This document shows, one piece after another, positions 24,652-34,509 of a stretch of 47,349 nucleotides of DNA. Numbering within the stretch: position 1 is the first letter of the stretch; every line of letters starts with the position of its first letter. A program made the translations under genes and the position numbers. The notes under the pieces were generated by a model that was given only the letters and a program-made list of their open reading frames with translations, did no database searches and had not been told where the DNA came from. The DNA is from Desulfocapsa sp. Its GTDB lineage: Bacteria > Desulfobacterota > Desulfobulbia > Desulfobulbales > Desulfocapsaceae. The DNA lies in contig JAESPV010000092.1 in assembly GCA_016765495.1 (NCBI GenBank), forward strand, positions 1-47,349, read 5' to 3'.

Positions 24652-27048
24652 TCAATGCGGACTATTATGTGCAGATACTGTAAGATCACCGTAGACAGAG
24701 GAAAGCGGTACATCTTTAAACAACTCCTCCCCTTCTCTAAATAGCAACGATTTTTCCAATACTTCGTCAACATTTCCCAAACAATGAATCGTTAAGCTCT
24801 TACGGATATTGGCTGGAACATCTGCAAGATTTCTTTCATTTTCTTTTGGGATTAAAACAGTTTTTATATTTCCTCTTTTTGCAGCAAGTAATTTCTCTGT
24901 GAGTCCGCCGATGGGAAGAACCCGCCCACGCAATGTGATCTCACCTGTCATTGCAATCTCATGGTTCACCGGTACCTTCAGTATAGCTGATACAAGTGCT
25001 GTAGCCATGGTCACGCCTGCTGATGGACCATCTTTGGGAACTGCGCCTTCGGGTACGTGTATATGAATATCAAGTCTCTGATAAAAATCCGGTGCCAGAC
25101 CAAGTCGCATTGCCCGGGAGCGCACATAACTCAAGGCTGCTTGAGCTGATTCCTGCATAACATCTCCAAGCTTTCCGGTAACAGTCATTTTACCTGTACC
25201 CGGCATAAGAGTTGCCTCAATTTGCAGTAATTCACCACCAACAGAGGTCCAGGCAAGCCCTGTAACCAAACCGACTTCATCAGTTTCTTCGGCAAGTCCA
25301 AACCGAAACTTAGGAGTTCCAAGGAACTTATTCACACCATGAGCAGTAACTTTATACTTTTTAGTCTTTTCTTTTTTCTTGAGACGATCTCTGGCAATTT
25401 TCCTGAAGACTGACGCAATGGTTCGTTCAAAAGTTCTGACTCCGGCTTCTCTTGTGTAACGTCGAATTATTTCAAGAGTTCCGCCAGGCGTTAGACTTAT
25501 ATCATCAGGTTTGAATCCGTTCACTTTTAATTGTTTCGGAATCAGAAAACCTTCCGCAATTTTTTGTTTTTCTTCTTCGGTGTAGCCATTGAGGCGGATT
25601 ATCTCCATCCTGTCTTGCAAAGGAAGCGGGATACCTTCCAGATTATTGGCCGTGGTAATAAAAAATATTTCAGATAGATCGTAGTCAAGATCCAGATAAT
25701 GATCATTAAAGGAATAATTTTGTTCAGGATCCAGAACTTCCAGAAGTGCCGATGAAGGATCTCCCCTGAAATCAGTACTCATCTTATCAATTTCATCCAG
25801 ACAAAAAACCGGATTAGCAACACCGACCTTTTGCATTGCCTGGATAATTTTCCCGGGCATCGCCCCAACATATGTTCTGCGATGTCCACGTATCTCAGCT
25901 TCATCACGAACACCACCAAGCGAAATTCTGGTGAATTTTCGCCCCATGGCCCTGGCAATCGATTTGGTAATTGATGTTTTCCCTACACCAGGAGGGCCCA
26001 CAAGGCATATGATTGGTCCCTGAAGTTTCTTTACCTGGGCCTGAACAGCGAGATACTCAAGAATTCGTTCTTTAGGTTTTTCCAAGCCATAATGATCTTC
26101 ATCAAGGATTCTTTCAGCCTTGTTGATATCCAACCTTGCTCTGGATTTTTTATTCCATGGAAGGGTTATTATGCAATCTATGTAATTTCTAACAACCGTG
26201 GTTTCAGCTGACATTGGAGGCATTTTACGAAGTTTTTTTAACTCCTTTGCGGCCTTGTCACGAACAAGTTTTGGAAGTTTTTTCTTTTCCAAAGAGAGTT
26301 CAAGCTCATCAATCTCATCACCACCTTCCTCATTCTGGCCAATTTCATTCTGGATGACTTTAACCTTTTCTCCAAGAAAGTAATTACGCTGGGTTTTACC
26401 CATACGTTTTTTCACCCTGGCGTTAATGTCTTTTTCAAGCTCTGCAAGTTCAGTTTCTCGATTGATAAACTGAAGAGCTTTTTCTATACGGTCAGGAACA
26501 GAGTCGATTTCAAGAAGTGTCTGTTTGTCATGCGATTTCAGTGGTAAATGAGCGCTGATCACATCAACAATTTTTCCAGCATCTTCAATTTTTCTTACTG
26601 CTTTCAGAACTTCACGAGGGATTTTCCGATTAAGTTCCGCAAATTGATCAAACTGTTTACGTAATCTGCGAACAAAAACCTCTACCTCAGGTCCATCTAC
26701 ATCCAAGTCATGCCGATTACGTACTTCTGCCTGCAAGAATTTCTCATGGGGGAGGAAGGAGACAATTTCAGCCTTTCGCTTTCCTTCGACAAGGGCCTTA
26801 ATTGTTCCATCCGGTAAACGGAGAAGTTGCATAACAATGGCTAAAGTTCCAACCCTGTATATTTCACTTTCTTTAGGATCATCAACTTTTGAGTTCTCCT
26901 GGGTGACGAGCATAATTTCAGTGCGCTTTTCCATAGCATCTTCAAGAGCGTAGATGGACTTGCTTCTTCCAACTACCAGAGGAGCAACCATGTGTGGAAA
27001 AACGACTATGTCGCGGAGTGACATGAGTGGGTATAAGCTAGTATCCAT
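24652..27048 (-). CDS. lon: Lon ATP-dependent protease
   Basis: Lon degrades misfolded and regulatory proteins in the cytoplasm as a hexamer. The 798-residue protein shows the N-terminal substrate-binding domain ([20 protein letters not shown]), the AAA+ module with Walker [10 protein letters not shown] and Walker [10 protein letters not shown], the [16 protein letters not shown] loop, and the C-terminal serine protease domain. The catalytic Ser is in [12 protein letters not shown], and the Lys in the [12 protein letters not shown] segment. It lies downstream of clpX on the same strand with a 79-base gap, forming the common tig-clpP-clpX-lon order. Two tRNA genes and a terminator follow. Confidence 0.97.
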   Translation of the reverse strand: MDTSLYPLMSLRDIVVFPHMVAPLVVGRSKSIYALEDAMEKRTEIMLVTQENSKVDDPKESEIYRVGTLAIVMQLLRLPDGTIKALVEGKRKAEIVSFLPHEKFLQAEVRNRHDLDVDGPEVEVFVRRLRKQFDQFAELNRKIPREVLKAVRKIEDAGKIVDVISAHLPLKSHDKQTLLEIDSVPDRIEKALQFINRETELAELEKDINARVKKRMGKTQRNYFLGEKVKVIQNEIGQNEEGGDEIDELELSLEKKKLPKLVRDKAAKELKKLRKMPPMSAETTVVRNYIDCIITLPWNKKSRARLDINKAERILDEDHYGLEKPKERILEYLAVQAQVKKLQGPIICLVGPPGVGKTSITKSIARAMGRKFTRISLGGVRDEAEIRGHRRTYVGAMPGKIIQAMQKVGVANPVFCLDEIDKMSTDFRGDPSSALLEVLDPEQNYSFNDHYLDLDYDLSEIFFITTANNLEGIPLPLQDRMEIIRLNGYTEEEKQKIAEGFLIPKQLKVNGFKPDDISLTPGGTLEIIRRYTREAGVRTFERTIASVFRKIARDRLKKKEKTKKYKVTAHGVNKFLGTPKFRFGLAEETDEVGLVTGLAWTSVGGELLQIEATLMPGTGKMTVTGKLGDVMQESAQAALSYVRSRAMRLGLAPDFYQRLDIHIHVPEGAVPKDGPSAGVTMATALVSAILKVPVNHEIAMTGEITLRGRVLPIGGLTEKLLAAKRGNIKTVLIPKENERNLADVPANIRKSLTIHCLGNVDEVLEKSLLFREGEELFKDVPLSSVYGDLTVSAHNSPH

Positions 27049-27127
27049 AATAGTGTATTTTTTGTTCGCTATGAATCAGAGATCTGAAAATAATAAAAAA
27101 AGTACTCTATTTAAGTAATGTAATTCT

Positions 27128-28402
27128 TTATCCAGTACTTTCCAGCTGTTTTTGTTCAGAAGCGTTGCTATATAGAATCACAGGATAATCACCATCATTT
27201 ATAACCTGTTCACTTATCACACATTCTTGAACGTTTTCTTTTGATGGTAATTCGTACATAACATCAAGCATGGCCTCTTCCATTACAGAACGTAGTCCCC
27301 TTGCACCCGACTTTCGTTTCAATGCCTTTTTAGCAATGGCCGTCATGGCACCCTCGGTAAAACGTAAACGAACACCTTCCAACTCAAAGAGACGTTCATA
27401 CTGTTTCGTGAGTGCATTTTTGGGTTCTTTAAGAATCCGGACGAGGTCTTCTTCTTCAAGTTCATGCATGGTCGCAATAACGGGAAGTCGGCCAACAAGC
27501 TCAGGAATCAAACCAAATTTCAACAAATCTTCCGGTTGTATATTACTCAGGATTTCACTGAGTTTTAAACTTGCATCGCTAACTACTTCTGCACCAAATC
27601 CGATGGATTTTGTACCTTTTCTTCGTTTTACAACAGTATCAAGCCCGACAAATGCACCGCCACAAATAAAAAGGACATTTGTAGTGTCAATCTTTACCAG
27701 CTCTTGTTGCGGATGTTTGCGGCCGCCCTTTGGCGGAATAGATGCAACTGTTCCTTCGATAATTTTCAAGAGCGCCTGCTGTACACCTTCCCCGGACACA
27801 TCACGTGTAAGGGATGCACTGTCTGACTTTCTGGCAATTTTGTCAATCTCATCAATATAAATGATCCCACGTTCTGCACGATCAATATCGTAATCAGCTG
27901 CCTGCAAAAGATTAACGAGTATGTTCTCAACATCATCTCCAACATAGCCGGCTTCCGTGAGTGTTGTAGCATCGGCAATGCAAAAAGGAACATTTAGAAT
28001 TCTTGCAAGGGTCTGGGCAACAAGTGTCTTTCCGCTGCCAGTAGGTCCGATAAGAATAATATTTGATTTTTGAAGTTCCACCAGCTCATCTGAAGTAGGA
28101 GCATCAATCCTTTTATAGTGATTGTGTACTGCGACAGAAAGAACTTTTTTTGCAAAATCCTGGCCTATCACATAATCATCAAGATGGGCTTTAATAGCCA
28201 TAGGTTTAAGAGCTCCCTGCATTACAGCCTCGTTATCTGAGCTTGCAGCTGCCTCTTCATCTTTTACAATCTCATTGCACAAATCAATGCATTCGTCACA
28301 AATAAAAACATCAGGGCCGGCGATAAGCTTTGCGACTTCTGCCTGATCTTTCCCACAGAACGAACAATTACAACCAGGTTCTTTTTTTTCGACATCATCC
28401 AT
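27128..28402 (-). CDS. clpX: ClpX, ATPase subunit of the ClpXP protease
   Basis: ClpX unfolds substrates and feeds them to ClpP. An N-terminal zinc-binding domain (Cys residues in CNCSFCG and CDECIDLC) precedes the AAA+ core with Walker [10 protein letters not shown] and Walker [10 protein letters not shown]. The pore loop and sensor regions ([31 protein letters not shown]) and the ARGLRS box are also present. I start at the ATG at 28400-28402, giving 424 residues, as in E. coli; a GAGG site lies nine bases before it inside the clpP end. Two earlier in-frame starts exist. The start abuts the clpP stop, so translation is probably coupled. Confidence 0.96.
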   Translation of the reverse strand: MDDVEKKEPGCNCSFCGKDQAEVAKLIAGPDVFICDECIDLCNEIVKDEEAAASSDNEAVMQGALKPMAIKAHLDDYVIGQDFAKKVLSVAVHNHYKRIDAPTSDELVELQKSNIILIGPTGSGKTLVAQTLARILNVPFCIADATTLTEAGYVGDDVENILVNLLQAADYDIDRAERGIIYIDEIDKIARKSDSASLTRDVSGEGVQQALLKIIEGTVASIPPKGGRKHPQQELVKIDTTNVLFICGGAFVGLDTVVKRRKGTKSIGFGAEVVSDASLKLSEILSNIQPEDLLKFGLIPELVGRLPVIATMHELEEEDLVRILKEPKNALTKQYERLFELEGVRLRFTEGAMTAIAKKALKRKSGARGLRSVMEEAMLDVMYELPSKENVQECVISEQVINDGDYPVILYSNASEQKQLESTG

Positions 28403-28403
28403 A

Positions 28404-29006
28404 TTACTCATCCTCAGAAGCATTCAAACGCTTAACAAGCACCGTATCTATTATACCATATTTTTTAGCCTCGGTGGGACTCATAAAATTATCACGATCC
28501 GTATCTTTCTGGAGTTTTTTTACGGTGTGACCAGTATGTTTAGCCAAAATTTTATTCAAGTCATCGCGCATCCGTAAAATTTCCTGGGCATGGATATCTA
28601 TTTCAGAAGCCTGTCCCTGATACCCTCCCATTGGCTGATGGATCATGATCCGCGAATTTGGCAGGGCGTAGCGTTTCCCGGCTGTTCCTGCAGCAAGCAG
28701 CAAAGCCCCCATGGAAGCAGCCTGTCCCATACAAAGTGTGGCAATATCACATTTCACATATTGCATGGTATCATAAATGGCAAGACCTGCGGTAACAGAA
28801 CCGCCGGGAGAGTTAATATAAAATGTAATATCTTTATCAGGATCCTCTGCTTCAAGAAAAAGAAGCTGGGCTACGATAGAACTTGTAACATCATCGCTAA
28901 CTGAAGTTCCAAGGAAAACTATCCTTTCTCTAAGTAGTCTTGAGTATATATCAAAGGAACGTTCCCCGCGAGGACTCTGCTCCACAACCATTGGTACAAG
29001 ATTCAT
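28404..29006 (-). CDS. clpP: ClpP, proteolytic subunit of ClpXP
   Basis: ClpP is the tetradecameric serine peptidase partner of ClpX. The predicted 200-residue protein has the triad Ser in [11 protein letters not shown], His in [12 protein letters not shown] and Asp in the [18 protein letters not shown] segment, and the [13 protein letters not shown] oxyanion motif (here [12 protein letters not shown]). I start at the ATG at 29004-29006 with GGAG seven bases upstream; the frame is open ten codons further. The short leader [16 protein letters not shown] resembles the usual propeptide. Confidence 0.96.
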   Translation of the reverse strand: MNLVPMVVEQSPRGERSFDIYSRLLRERIVFLGTSVSDDVTSSIVAQLLFLEAEDPDKDITFYINSPGGSVTAGLAIYDTMQYVKCDIATLCMGQAASMGALLLAAGTAGKRYALPNSRIMIHQPMGGYQGQASEIDIHAQEILRMRDDLNKILAKHTGHTVKKLQKDTDRDNFMSPTEAKKYGIIDTVLVKRLNASEDE

Positions 29007-29091
29007 TTTCTTCTCCATCAAATATAGTAACCGCATTTACCAGATATCAAATTGCAATGGTCTCGGAACTGTAAGCGACTACCAAATAAAG

Positions 29092-29127
29092 ACGACTGCA
29101 AAAGCCTGTAAGGCTAGGGCAGTCGTT
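29092..29127 (-). terminator. Possible terminator/attenuator between tig and clpP
   Basis: ACGACTGC and GCAGTCGT pair, with an inner AAGCCT/AGGCT stem. On the minus strand the hairpin is followed by only a weak T-containing run. It may partly end the tig transcript or mark a processing site. Confidence 0.5.
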
Positions 29128-29170
29128 ACATTACACACTCAAATACGGCGGGATTTCCTGCTTAACTATC

Positions 29171-30508
29171 TCAGTCAGCACTTTCTTCCTTAACCTCTTC
29201 CTTTCTGTCTTCTTTCTTATCGGGAGTTGCATCAACAAATTTTATATTCTCCCGAAGAAAGTTGAGAATTTTCTCATTCAGGATTTCATTCATAAAGGGG
29301 AGCAACTCATCACGACTCTGGAAGAATTCCTTAACCTGGGAAACTGACATGTTATATTGATCACCGATACGCTGGAAAGATCTTTCCAGATCTTCATCTT
29401 TTACTTTGATACCTTCGGTGTCAGCTATTTTTTTCAGGATAAAATCGCCGCGAACCCGTTTCTCTGCAGTTTCCCGGCTCTGCTTAGCGAGATCGTCGCG
29501 ATTAATACCTGCAGATTCAAGATTCATCCCCTGTGTCTCAAGTTGTTTCTCAGTGTTTTTGATCATCTCTTCCACTTCAAAACGAACCAGACGTTCGGGA
29601 ACTTCAAATGCGTGCCCTTCGAGTAGCTTCAACATGACACGGTCAGTGATATCGCCTTCAGCACTCTTATCTTTTTCAGCCTGTAATCCTTGGCGAACAC
29701 TTGCTTCCAGATCTGCAATACTTGTAAACTTTTCATCAACATCTTTTGCAAAGTCATCGTCTAAGTCGGGTAAGACACGCTCTTTAACTTCTTTAACTTG
29801 TACGCGAAACTCAACATTTTTCCCGGCAAGAACAGGGTTTGCATATTCTGCGGGAAATTCAACCTCATGACTGGCCTCTTCACCCTGTTTCATTCCAACA
29901 AGTTTTTCTTCAAACTCAGGACTGAGTTTTCCGGCACCAACATCCACTTGATAATTATCGTTCTTCACCTCTTTCATGGCTTTACCATTGTGAAATCCTT
30001 CAAAATCAACGACTATCACATCACCAGTCTCTACGCCACGATCAGTAACAGATCGAAGTGGAGCCATATCCCGACGAAGTTCTTCAATCTCGACTTCAAT
30101 CGCAGCATCGCTTACTTCACTCTCAACTTTTTCAACTTCTATACCTTTGTATTCACCAAGTTCAAACTCTGGTCTGATATCAATGTTTGCAATATAAGTG
30201 AATGTTCCATCTTCATTGAATACAGGTAACGTAATATCAGGATGAACAACGGGGTCTATTTTTTCCTGCTCTATCGCATCAAAATAGCTTTCCTGTACCA
30301 GCTTTTCACCAATTTCAGCCTGCACCTGGCCCTGATAATTTCGAACAATTACGGTACGAGGCACCTTGCCACGGCGAAAACCTTTTATCTTAGTTTCACG
30401 TTGCAGTTTGCCATAGGCTTTTTCAAGTTTTTTCTGCACCCCTTCTTTAGGGAGAGTGATGGTGATTTTTTTTGTAAGCGCGCTGACATCTTCTACAACT
30501 ACATCCAT
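29171..30508 (-). CDS. tig: Trigger factor
   Basis: This ribosome-associated chaperone and peptidyl-prolyl isomerase meets nascent chains at the exit tunnel. The 445-residue protein has the ribosome-binding N-domain with the signature GFRRGKVPRTV (about 43-53), a central FKBP-like domain (about 150-245, GDVIVVDFEGFHNGKAM) and the helical C-domain with a charged Glu/Lys tail. An AAGGA ribosome site precedes the ATG. It heads the tig-clpP-clpX-lon cluster. Confidence 0.96.
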   Translation of the reverse strand: MDVVVEDVSALTKKITITLPKEGVQKKLEKAYGKLQRETKIKGFRRGKVPRTVIVRNYQGQVQAEIGEKLVQESYFDAIEQEKIDPVVHPDITLPVFNEDGTFTYIANIDIRPEFELGEYKGIEVEKVESEVSDAAIEVEIEELRRDMAPLRSVTDRGVETGDVIVVDFEGFHNGKAMKEVKNDNYQVDVGAGKLSPEFEEKLVGMKQGEEASHEVEFPAEYANPVLAGKNVEFRVQVKEVKERVLPDLDDDFAKDVDEKFTSIADLEASVRQGLQAEKDKSAEGDITDRVMLKLLEGHAFEVPERLVRFEVEEMIKNTEKQLETQGMNLESAGINRDDLAKQSRETAEKRVRGDFILKKIADTEGIKVKDEDLERSFQRIGDQYNMSVSQVKEFFQSRDELLPFMNEILNEKILNFLRENIKFVDATPDKKEDRKEEVKEESAD

Positions 30509-30613
30509 TCTATCCGTCCTTTATTAATTTTTTACCTGACTCTATATATTCAGGTCATATTTATTTGAGAATTCGTGATTTTCCAGAATTAAAAAGATTA
30601 GCATTTTACTGAC

Positions 30614-30697
30614 TGGTGCGAGAGGGGGGACTCGAACCCCCATGCACAAGGCGCTGGTTCCTAAGACCAGTGCGTCTACCAATTCCGCCACCCTCGC
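30614..30697 (-). tRNA. tRNA-Leu (anticodon TAG)
   Basis: A class II tRNA with a long variable arm on the minus strand: acceptor GCGAGGG, D arm GGCGGAATTGGTAGACGC, anticodon stem CTGGT/ACCAG around CTTAGGA, T arm GGGGGTTCGAGTCCCCC and encoded CCA. The anticodon TAG reads CTA-type leucine codons. Confidence 0.95.
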
Positions 30698-31070
30698 ATT
30701 TTCAGACAACAAATGACACATCAAATATCAAAGAAGATACTTAACGATCTATCAGTAATTAATTCACATCATCGCTACAGTCAAGACCGATGCGCAATTC
30801 AGAGGAAAAAAAACCACTTTTTTTCATTTTAAGAGTAAAAACAAATCAATTAATGCCTAAACCTTGCCAAACAAATTAACAGAGACTATTGTCTCACCCC
30901 ATTGAGGAAGATGAATCCACGCTCATCCCTTCTCATTGTATCGCTCCTGTATCTAATTCAAAGAAAAGCATTCTTTTACATTCTGACAATTAACCGTGCG
31001 GAGCCCAAATAAGTACATTCACTTTTTTTCGAAGGTACTAACCACATCCTAACACTCAATAGAGGAACCG
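30698..31070. other. Intergenic stretch between tRNA-Leu and the DsbA-like gene
   Basis: AT-rich, with no coding motif or clear hairpin seen. It must contain promoters for the divergent tRNA and for the thiol oxidoreductase gene. A GAGGAACCG ribosome site precedes the ATG at 31071. Confidence 0.5.
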
Positions 31071-31943
31071 ATGAAGTACAAACAGTGTCTTGCAGCCTGT
31101 GCCATACTCCTGCTTTCCTTTTCGACTTCTTCGGCACTTGCTGCTGCCGATGCCTCAGGACCGAGTAAGGTTCAGTTGCAGGTTGGAAAAACATGGAAGC
31201 TTCCCGCGAAACCACTAGATATGGTCTATTCTCTTGATGGCAAAAAGGTTTTTATACTCACCAAGCAAAATCAGGTTTTAGTATATAAAGCTGATGGTGC
31301 ACTTCTTGGAAAGATCGATGTTGAGAAAGGCGTATCTGCCATAGACATTGCGCCCAGGGGGGAGAAACTCTTTCTAATCAACCAGAATAACAATAGTTTT
31401 ACTGACCTATCCGTCGATTTTGCAGTAAATATTGATATAAGCGGATCACCCTATGTTGGCCAGGAAAATGCCCCCGTCACCATCGCCATCTTCACTGACT
31501 TTGAGTGCGCTTTTTGCGGCAAAGCAGTGCCGCTACTCGAGCAGGTGCTCGAGAATAATCCTGAAACCGTAAAGATTGTCTTCAAAAACATGCCTCTGAA
31601 CTTTCACAAGTTTGCAGTTCCTGCTGCGCATGCTGCTCTTGCTGCAGAAAAACAGGGCAAGTTTCTGGAATTTCATGATGAGCTATTTGCCATCAGCCCA
31701 AAACTGTCCCCAGAAGATATTAATGGGATTGCCATAAAGCTTGGTCTGGATATTGCCAAGTTCACAAAGGATATGAATTCCCCTGCAATCAAGCAACAAC
31801 TTGCTAAAGATATAAAGGATGCCGAGGATGCTGGAGTCACCGGGACTCCAACCATTTTTGTGAATGGTATCAAAGTTAAAAAGCGTTCTCTCTCTGCTAT
31901 CCAAAACCTCATTGATGGGGAGATTGCCCAAAAGGCCAAATAA
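31071..31943 (+). CDS. DsbA-like thiol oxidoreductase with a beta-propeller-like N-terminal region
   Basis: This secreted protein of 290 residues has a signal peptide (about 1-25, ending SSALAAADA). An N-terminal segment (about 35-120) with two YVTN/NHL-like strands (KPLDMVYSLDGKKVFIL and GVSAIDIAPRGEKLFLI) comes next. A DsbA/thioredoxin-fold domain follows with the active-site motif CAFC in FTDFECAFCGKAVP and the cis-Pro loop GTPTIFVNG. It should catalyse disulfide exchange in the periplasm, but partner and direction (oxidase or isomerase) are not shown. It starts a compact gene row: phoH begins two bases after its stop. Confidence 0.88.
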   Translation: MKYKQCLAACAILLLSFSTSSALAAADASGPSKVQLQVGKTWKLPAKPLDMVYSLDGKKVFILTKQNQVLVYKADGALLGKIDVEKGVSAIDIAPRGEKLFLINQNNNSFTDLSVDFAVNIDISGSPYVGQENAPVTIAIFTDFECAFCGKAVPLLEQVLENNPETVKIVFKNMPLNFHKFAVPAAHAALAAEKQGKFLEFHDELFAISPKLSPEDINGIAIKLGLDIAKFTKDMNSPAIKQQLAKDIKDAEDAGVTGTPTIFVNGIKVKKRSLSAIQNLIDGEIAQKAK

Positions 31944-31945
31944 CA

Positions 31946-32932
31946 ATGGCGAATAGTCAACTCAGCAGGGATCTGTCTTTTCCCAATAATACTCTTGCGG
32001 GAATTCTGTATGGGGAACTAAACAAAAATCTCCAACTGGTTGAGCAAAATATCGGAGTTACAATTCATGTTCGAGGAAACGGTGTTACTATCACCGGCCT
32101 CGAACATGAAGTCCTGCTCACCTCAGACCTTCTTGAACAGTTTTATGATCTGATAGAGAAGGATTTCACACTATATAGCTCCGATTTCGCCTTTGGTCTC
32201 CGTGTTCTGGAAGCGACCCCTAAGGCCAAACTTGCAAAAATATTTCTGGATAAAGTATATATTACTGCCCAGAATCGCATCATCTCCCCAAAGACCCAAA
32301 ACCAGAAAACATATATTGATGCTATCCGCAATAATGACATTGTGTTCGGTATTGGTCCTGCAGGAACTGGCAAAACCTATCTTGCAGTAGCCATGGCTGT
32401 TTCAGCGCTCACCACTGGTCAGGTCAGGTCGATAATCCTCACTCGACCAGCCGTGGAAGCCGGGGAAAAACTTGGTTTTCTGCCAGGAGATATTGCCCAA
32501 AAAGTAAATCCCTATCTTCGCCCTCTCTATGATGCCTTAAGTGACATGCTTGGCTCTGAAAAAAGCAGTGATTTTATCGAACAGGGAATCATTGAAATTG
32601 CTCCACTTGCCTTTATGCGTGGTCGTACTTTGAGTAATGCCTTCATCATCCTGGATGAAGCTCAAAACACCACCAGGGAACAGATGAAAATGTTTCTGAC
32701 CAGGGTCGGATTTGATTCCATGGCTGTCATCACAGGAGATATAACCCAGGTTGACCTGCCTCGTTCCGAACAATCCGGCCTCTTACACGCAAAGAAGATT
32801 CTAAAAAATATCGATGGCCTTCAATTCTGTGCTTTTTCTAAACATGATGTGGTTCGACACCCATTGGTGCAAAAAATTATAGGTGCCTATGAAAAAAATT
32901 CAGGTTCAAAAACGCCTCGCCATTCATCATGA
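31946..32932 (+). CDS. PhoH-family ATPase (YbeZ-like)
   Basis: The 328-residue protein has an N-terminal small domain and the PhoH ATPase core with Walker A GPAGTGKTYLA (about 133-143), RPAVEAGEKLGFLPGD and Walker B ILDEAQNTT. The YbeZ branch works with the endoribonuclease YbeY in rRNA maturation and quality control. Here the stop overlaps the ybeY start by the four bases ATGA, supporting a joint role. The ATG is two bases after the previous gene. Confidence 0.93.
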   Translation: MANSQLSRDLSFPNNTLAGILYGELNKNLQLVEQNIGVTIHVRGNGVTITGLEHEVLLTSDLLEQFYDLIEKDFTLYSSDFAFGLRVLEATPKAKLAKIFLDKVYITAQNRIISPKTQNQKTYIDAIRNNDIVFGIGPAGTGKTYLAVAMAVSALTTGQVRSIILTRPAVEAGEKLGFLPGDIAQKVNPYLRPLYDALSDMLGSEKSSDFIEQGIIEIAPLAFMRGRTLSNAFIILDEAQNTTREQMKMFLTRVGFDSMAVITGDITQVDLPRSEQSGLLHAKKILKNIDGLQFCAFSKHDVVRHPLVQKIIGAYEKNSGSKTPRHSS

Positions 32933-34131
32933 CTGCACATTTGACCATCAACTTTGAGAACAACTCTTTACATATCAATAAAAAACTGCTTCAAAGACGC
33001 ACATCCTGGCTTATGCGCCAAAATAACGTCGCTGCCCATGACCTTTCCGTTCTTCTTGTCAATGATGACGACATTAGTTGGCTCAACAAACACTACAGAA
33101 ACAAAAAGGGCCCGACCAATGTCCTTTCTTTTCCTTTTGCCAGTGGAAATGATGAGGCGCCTGAATTCAGTTCAGTGCTTGCAAAAGAACTCGGTGATAT
33201 TATTATATCAGTCGAAACTGCATTAAAAGAAGCAAAAAAACTTAATGTCAGCCTCCATGATCGGATTACTTGGCTGATCACCCATGGCTTACTTCATCTT
33301 TTAGGACACGACCATGAGCGATCCAAAAAAGAAGCTCTTGAAATGTGGGATCTTGAAATCAAACTCATACAACAATTACACAATTCCAGGAGTAATCAGA
33401 TGACACACTTAGCCATTAATGTTGATCATGTTGCGACCGTACGCAATGCCCGCGGTATCGCAGAGCCTGACCCTGTTACTGCGGCGTCTATCTGTGAACT
33501 TGCAGGAGCTGACGGGATTGTTGTTCATCTCAGGGAAGACAGGCGTCACATACATGATCGTGACGTTCGATTACTTCGGGAAACTATCAAAACCCGGCTG
33601 AATCTTGAAATGGGTGACAACAAAGAAATCATTGAAATCGCACTGAACCTCAAACCAGATATGGTGACCCTCGTCCCCGAAAAACGGAAAGAGTTGACAA
33701 CTGAGGGTGGACTTAATGTCTCCAGCCAGAAAAAGAAACTGGCAAAAACCATAAGTCGGATGGATAAAGCAGGAATCCCTGTTTCACTTTTTATCGACCC
33801 TGAGGCCAAACAGGTAAAAGCTGCCTATGCAATTGGAGCCACCTATGTGGAACTTCACACTGGACGTTATTGCGATGCAAGCAATGATACAGAACGGGAA
33901 AGAGAATATCAATATATCGCATCCGCCGCAGAAGAAGCTTACCAGATGGGACTACGAGTAAATGCCGGACATGGCCTGGACTATCAAACCACTGCCAGGA
34001 TTGCAGCACTTGACACCATAGAAGAACTCTCCATTGGCCATGCTATTATAACCCGTGCAGTTTATGTGGGTCTTGACCAGGCAGTAAGGGAAATGGCGAA
34101 AATTATTCGGGATGCTTCCATTGTTTTTTGA
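32929..34131 (+). CDS. ybeY-pdxJ: Fused YbeY endoribonuclease / PdxJ pyridoxine 5'-phosphate synthase
   Basis: One 400-residue frame joins two full enzymes. Residues about 1-156 are YbeY, the metal-dependent 16S rRNA processing endoribonuclease: NKKGPTNVLSFPF, LGDIIIS and the zinc motif HGLLHLLGHDH. Residues about 158-400 are PdxJ, which condenses 3-amino-2-oxopropyl phosphate with deoxyxylulose phosphate: MTHLAINVDHVATVRNARG, GADGIVVHLREDRRHI, DPEAKQVKAA and GLRVNAGHGLDY. No stop separates them, but an ATG at 33400 with AGGAG seven bases before it would let PdxJ be made alone. It may therefore be a fusion, a dual-product gene, or both. It overlaps phoH by ATGA. Confidence 0.92.
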   Translation: MTAHLTINFENNSLHINKKLLQRRTSWLMRQNNVAAHDLSVLLVNDDDISWLNKHYRNKKGPTNVLSFPFASGNDEAPEFSSVLAKELGDIIISVETALKEAKKLNVSLHDRITWLITHGLLHLLGHDHERSKKEALEMWDLEIKLIQQLHNSRSNQMTHLAINVDHVATVRNARGIAEPDPVTAASICELAGADGIVVHLREDRRHIHDRDVRLLRETIKTRLNLEMGDNKEIIEIALNLKPDMVTLVPEKRKELTTEGGLNVSSQKKKLAKTISRMDKAGIPVSLFIDPEAKQVKAAYAIGATYVELHTGRYCDASNDTEREREYQYIASAAEEAYQMGLRVNAGHGLDYQTTARIAALDTIEELSIGHAIITRAVYVGLDQAVREMAKIIRDASIVF

Positions 34132-34280
34132 TGCAATAATACTCTTTTCAAATGGCAATAGATTTAAAAAAACGTATCTACCCAATACTCAATGCTTTTG
34201 AATGCACCCCTGAAAAAGCTGACGAAACAAGCTTTTTGCCAATTGACAAACAAATCAGCTCAATGGTATAAACAACTCAT

Positions 34281-34366
34281 GCCCGAATGGCGGAACTGGT
34301 AGACGCAAGGGACTTAAAATCCCTCGGTCCTAGACTGTGCGAGTTCGATTCTCGCTTCGGGCACCA
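34281..34366 (+). tRNA. tRNA-Leu (anticodon TAA), integration site
   Basis: Class II tRNA on the plus strand: acceptor GCCCGAA/TTCGGGC, D arm GGCGGAACTGGTAGACGC, anticodon loop CTTAAAA with TAA, long variable arm, T arm GAGTTCGATTCTC and encoded CCA. Its 3' half from 34312 is duplicated at 45447, marking it as an attachment site for the island to the right. Confidence 0.96.
34312..34366 (+). repeat. attL: tRNA-Leu 3' half
   Basis: These 55 bases match 45447-45501 with a single C/T difference. They run from the anticodon loop to the encoded CCA, so the tRNA at this end is intact. Confidence 0.92.
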
Positions 34367-34372
34367 ACAAAT

Positions 34373-34415
34373 TAAAGGGCTGAAAGCTTGTGACACTGAG
34401 CTTCCAGCCCTTTTT
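34373..34415 (+). terminator. Terminator after tRNA-Leu, on the island side
   Basis: AAAGGGCTG and CAGCCCTTT pair, with an inner AAGCT/AGCTT stem, followed by T5. It ends the tRNA-Leu transcript at the very start of the island. Confidence 0.8.
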
Positions 34416-34479
34416 CCATTTCTGACAACCATCATCCGTTTGGCATCTGTTGCCGTTTAATGCTATCTTTTGCTATACC

Positions 34480-34502
34480 AAGTGGAGCAAAAATGGAGCA
34501 AA
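34480..34502 (+). repeat. Island-end direct repeat, left copy
   Basis: AAGTGGAGCAAAAATGGAGC and the next three A form a 23-base sequence that occurs identically at 45363-45385. It contains two tandem TGGAGCAAA units. It may be arm-type integrase binding sites or leftovers of an integrase 3' end; neither is proven. Confidence 0.75.
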
Positions 34503-34509
34503 AAAAATA

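Noticed and set aside
29406..29870. 154-codon plus-strand open frame
   Set aside because: It is the antisense shadow of tig, with Ser/Phe-rich composition and no recognisable domain.
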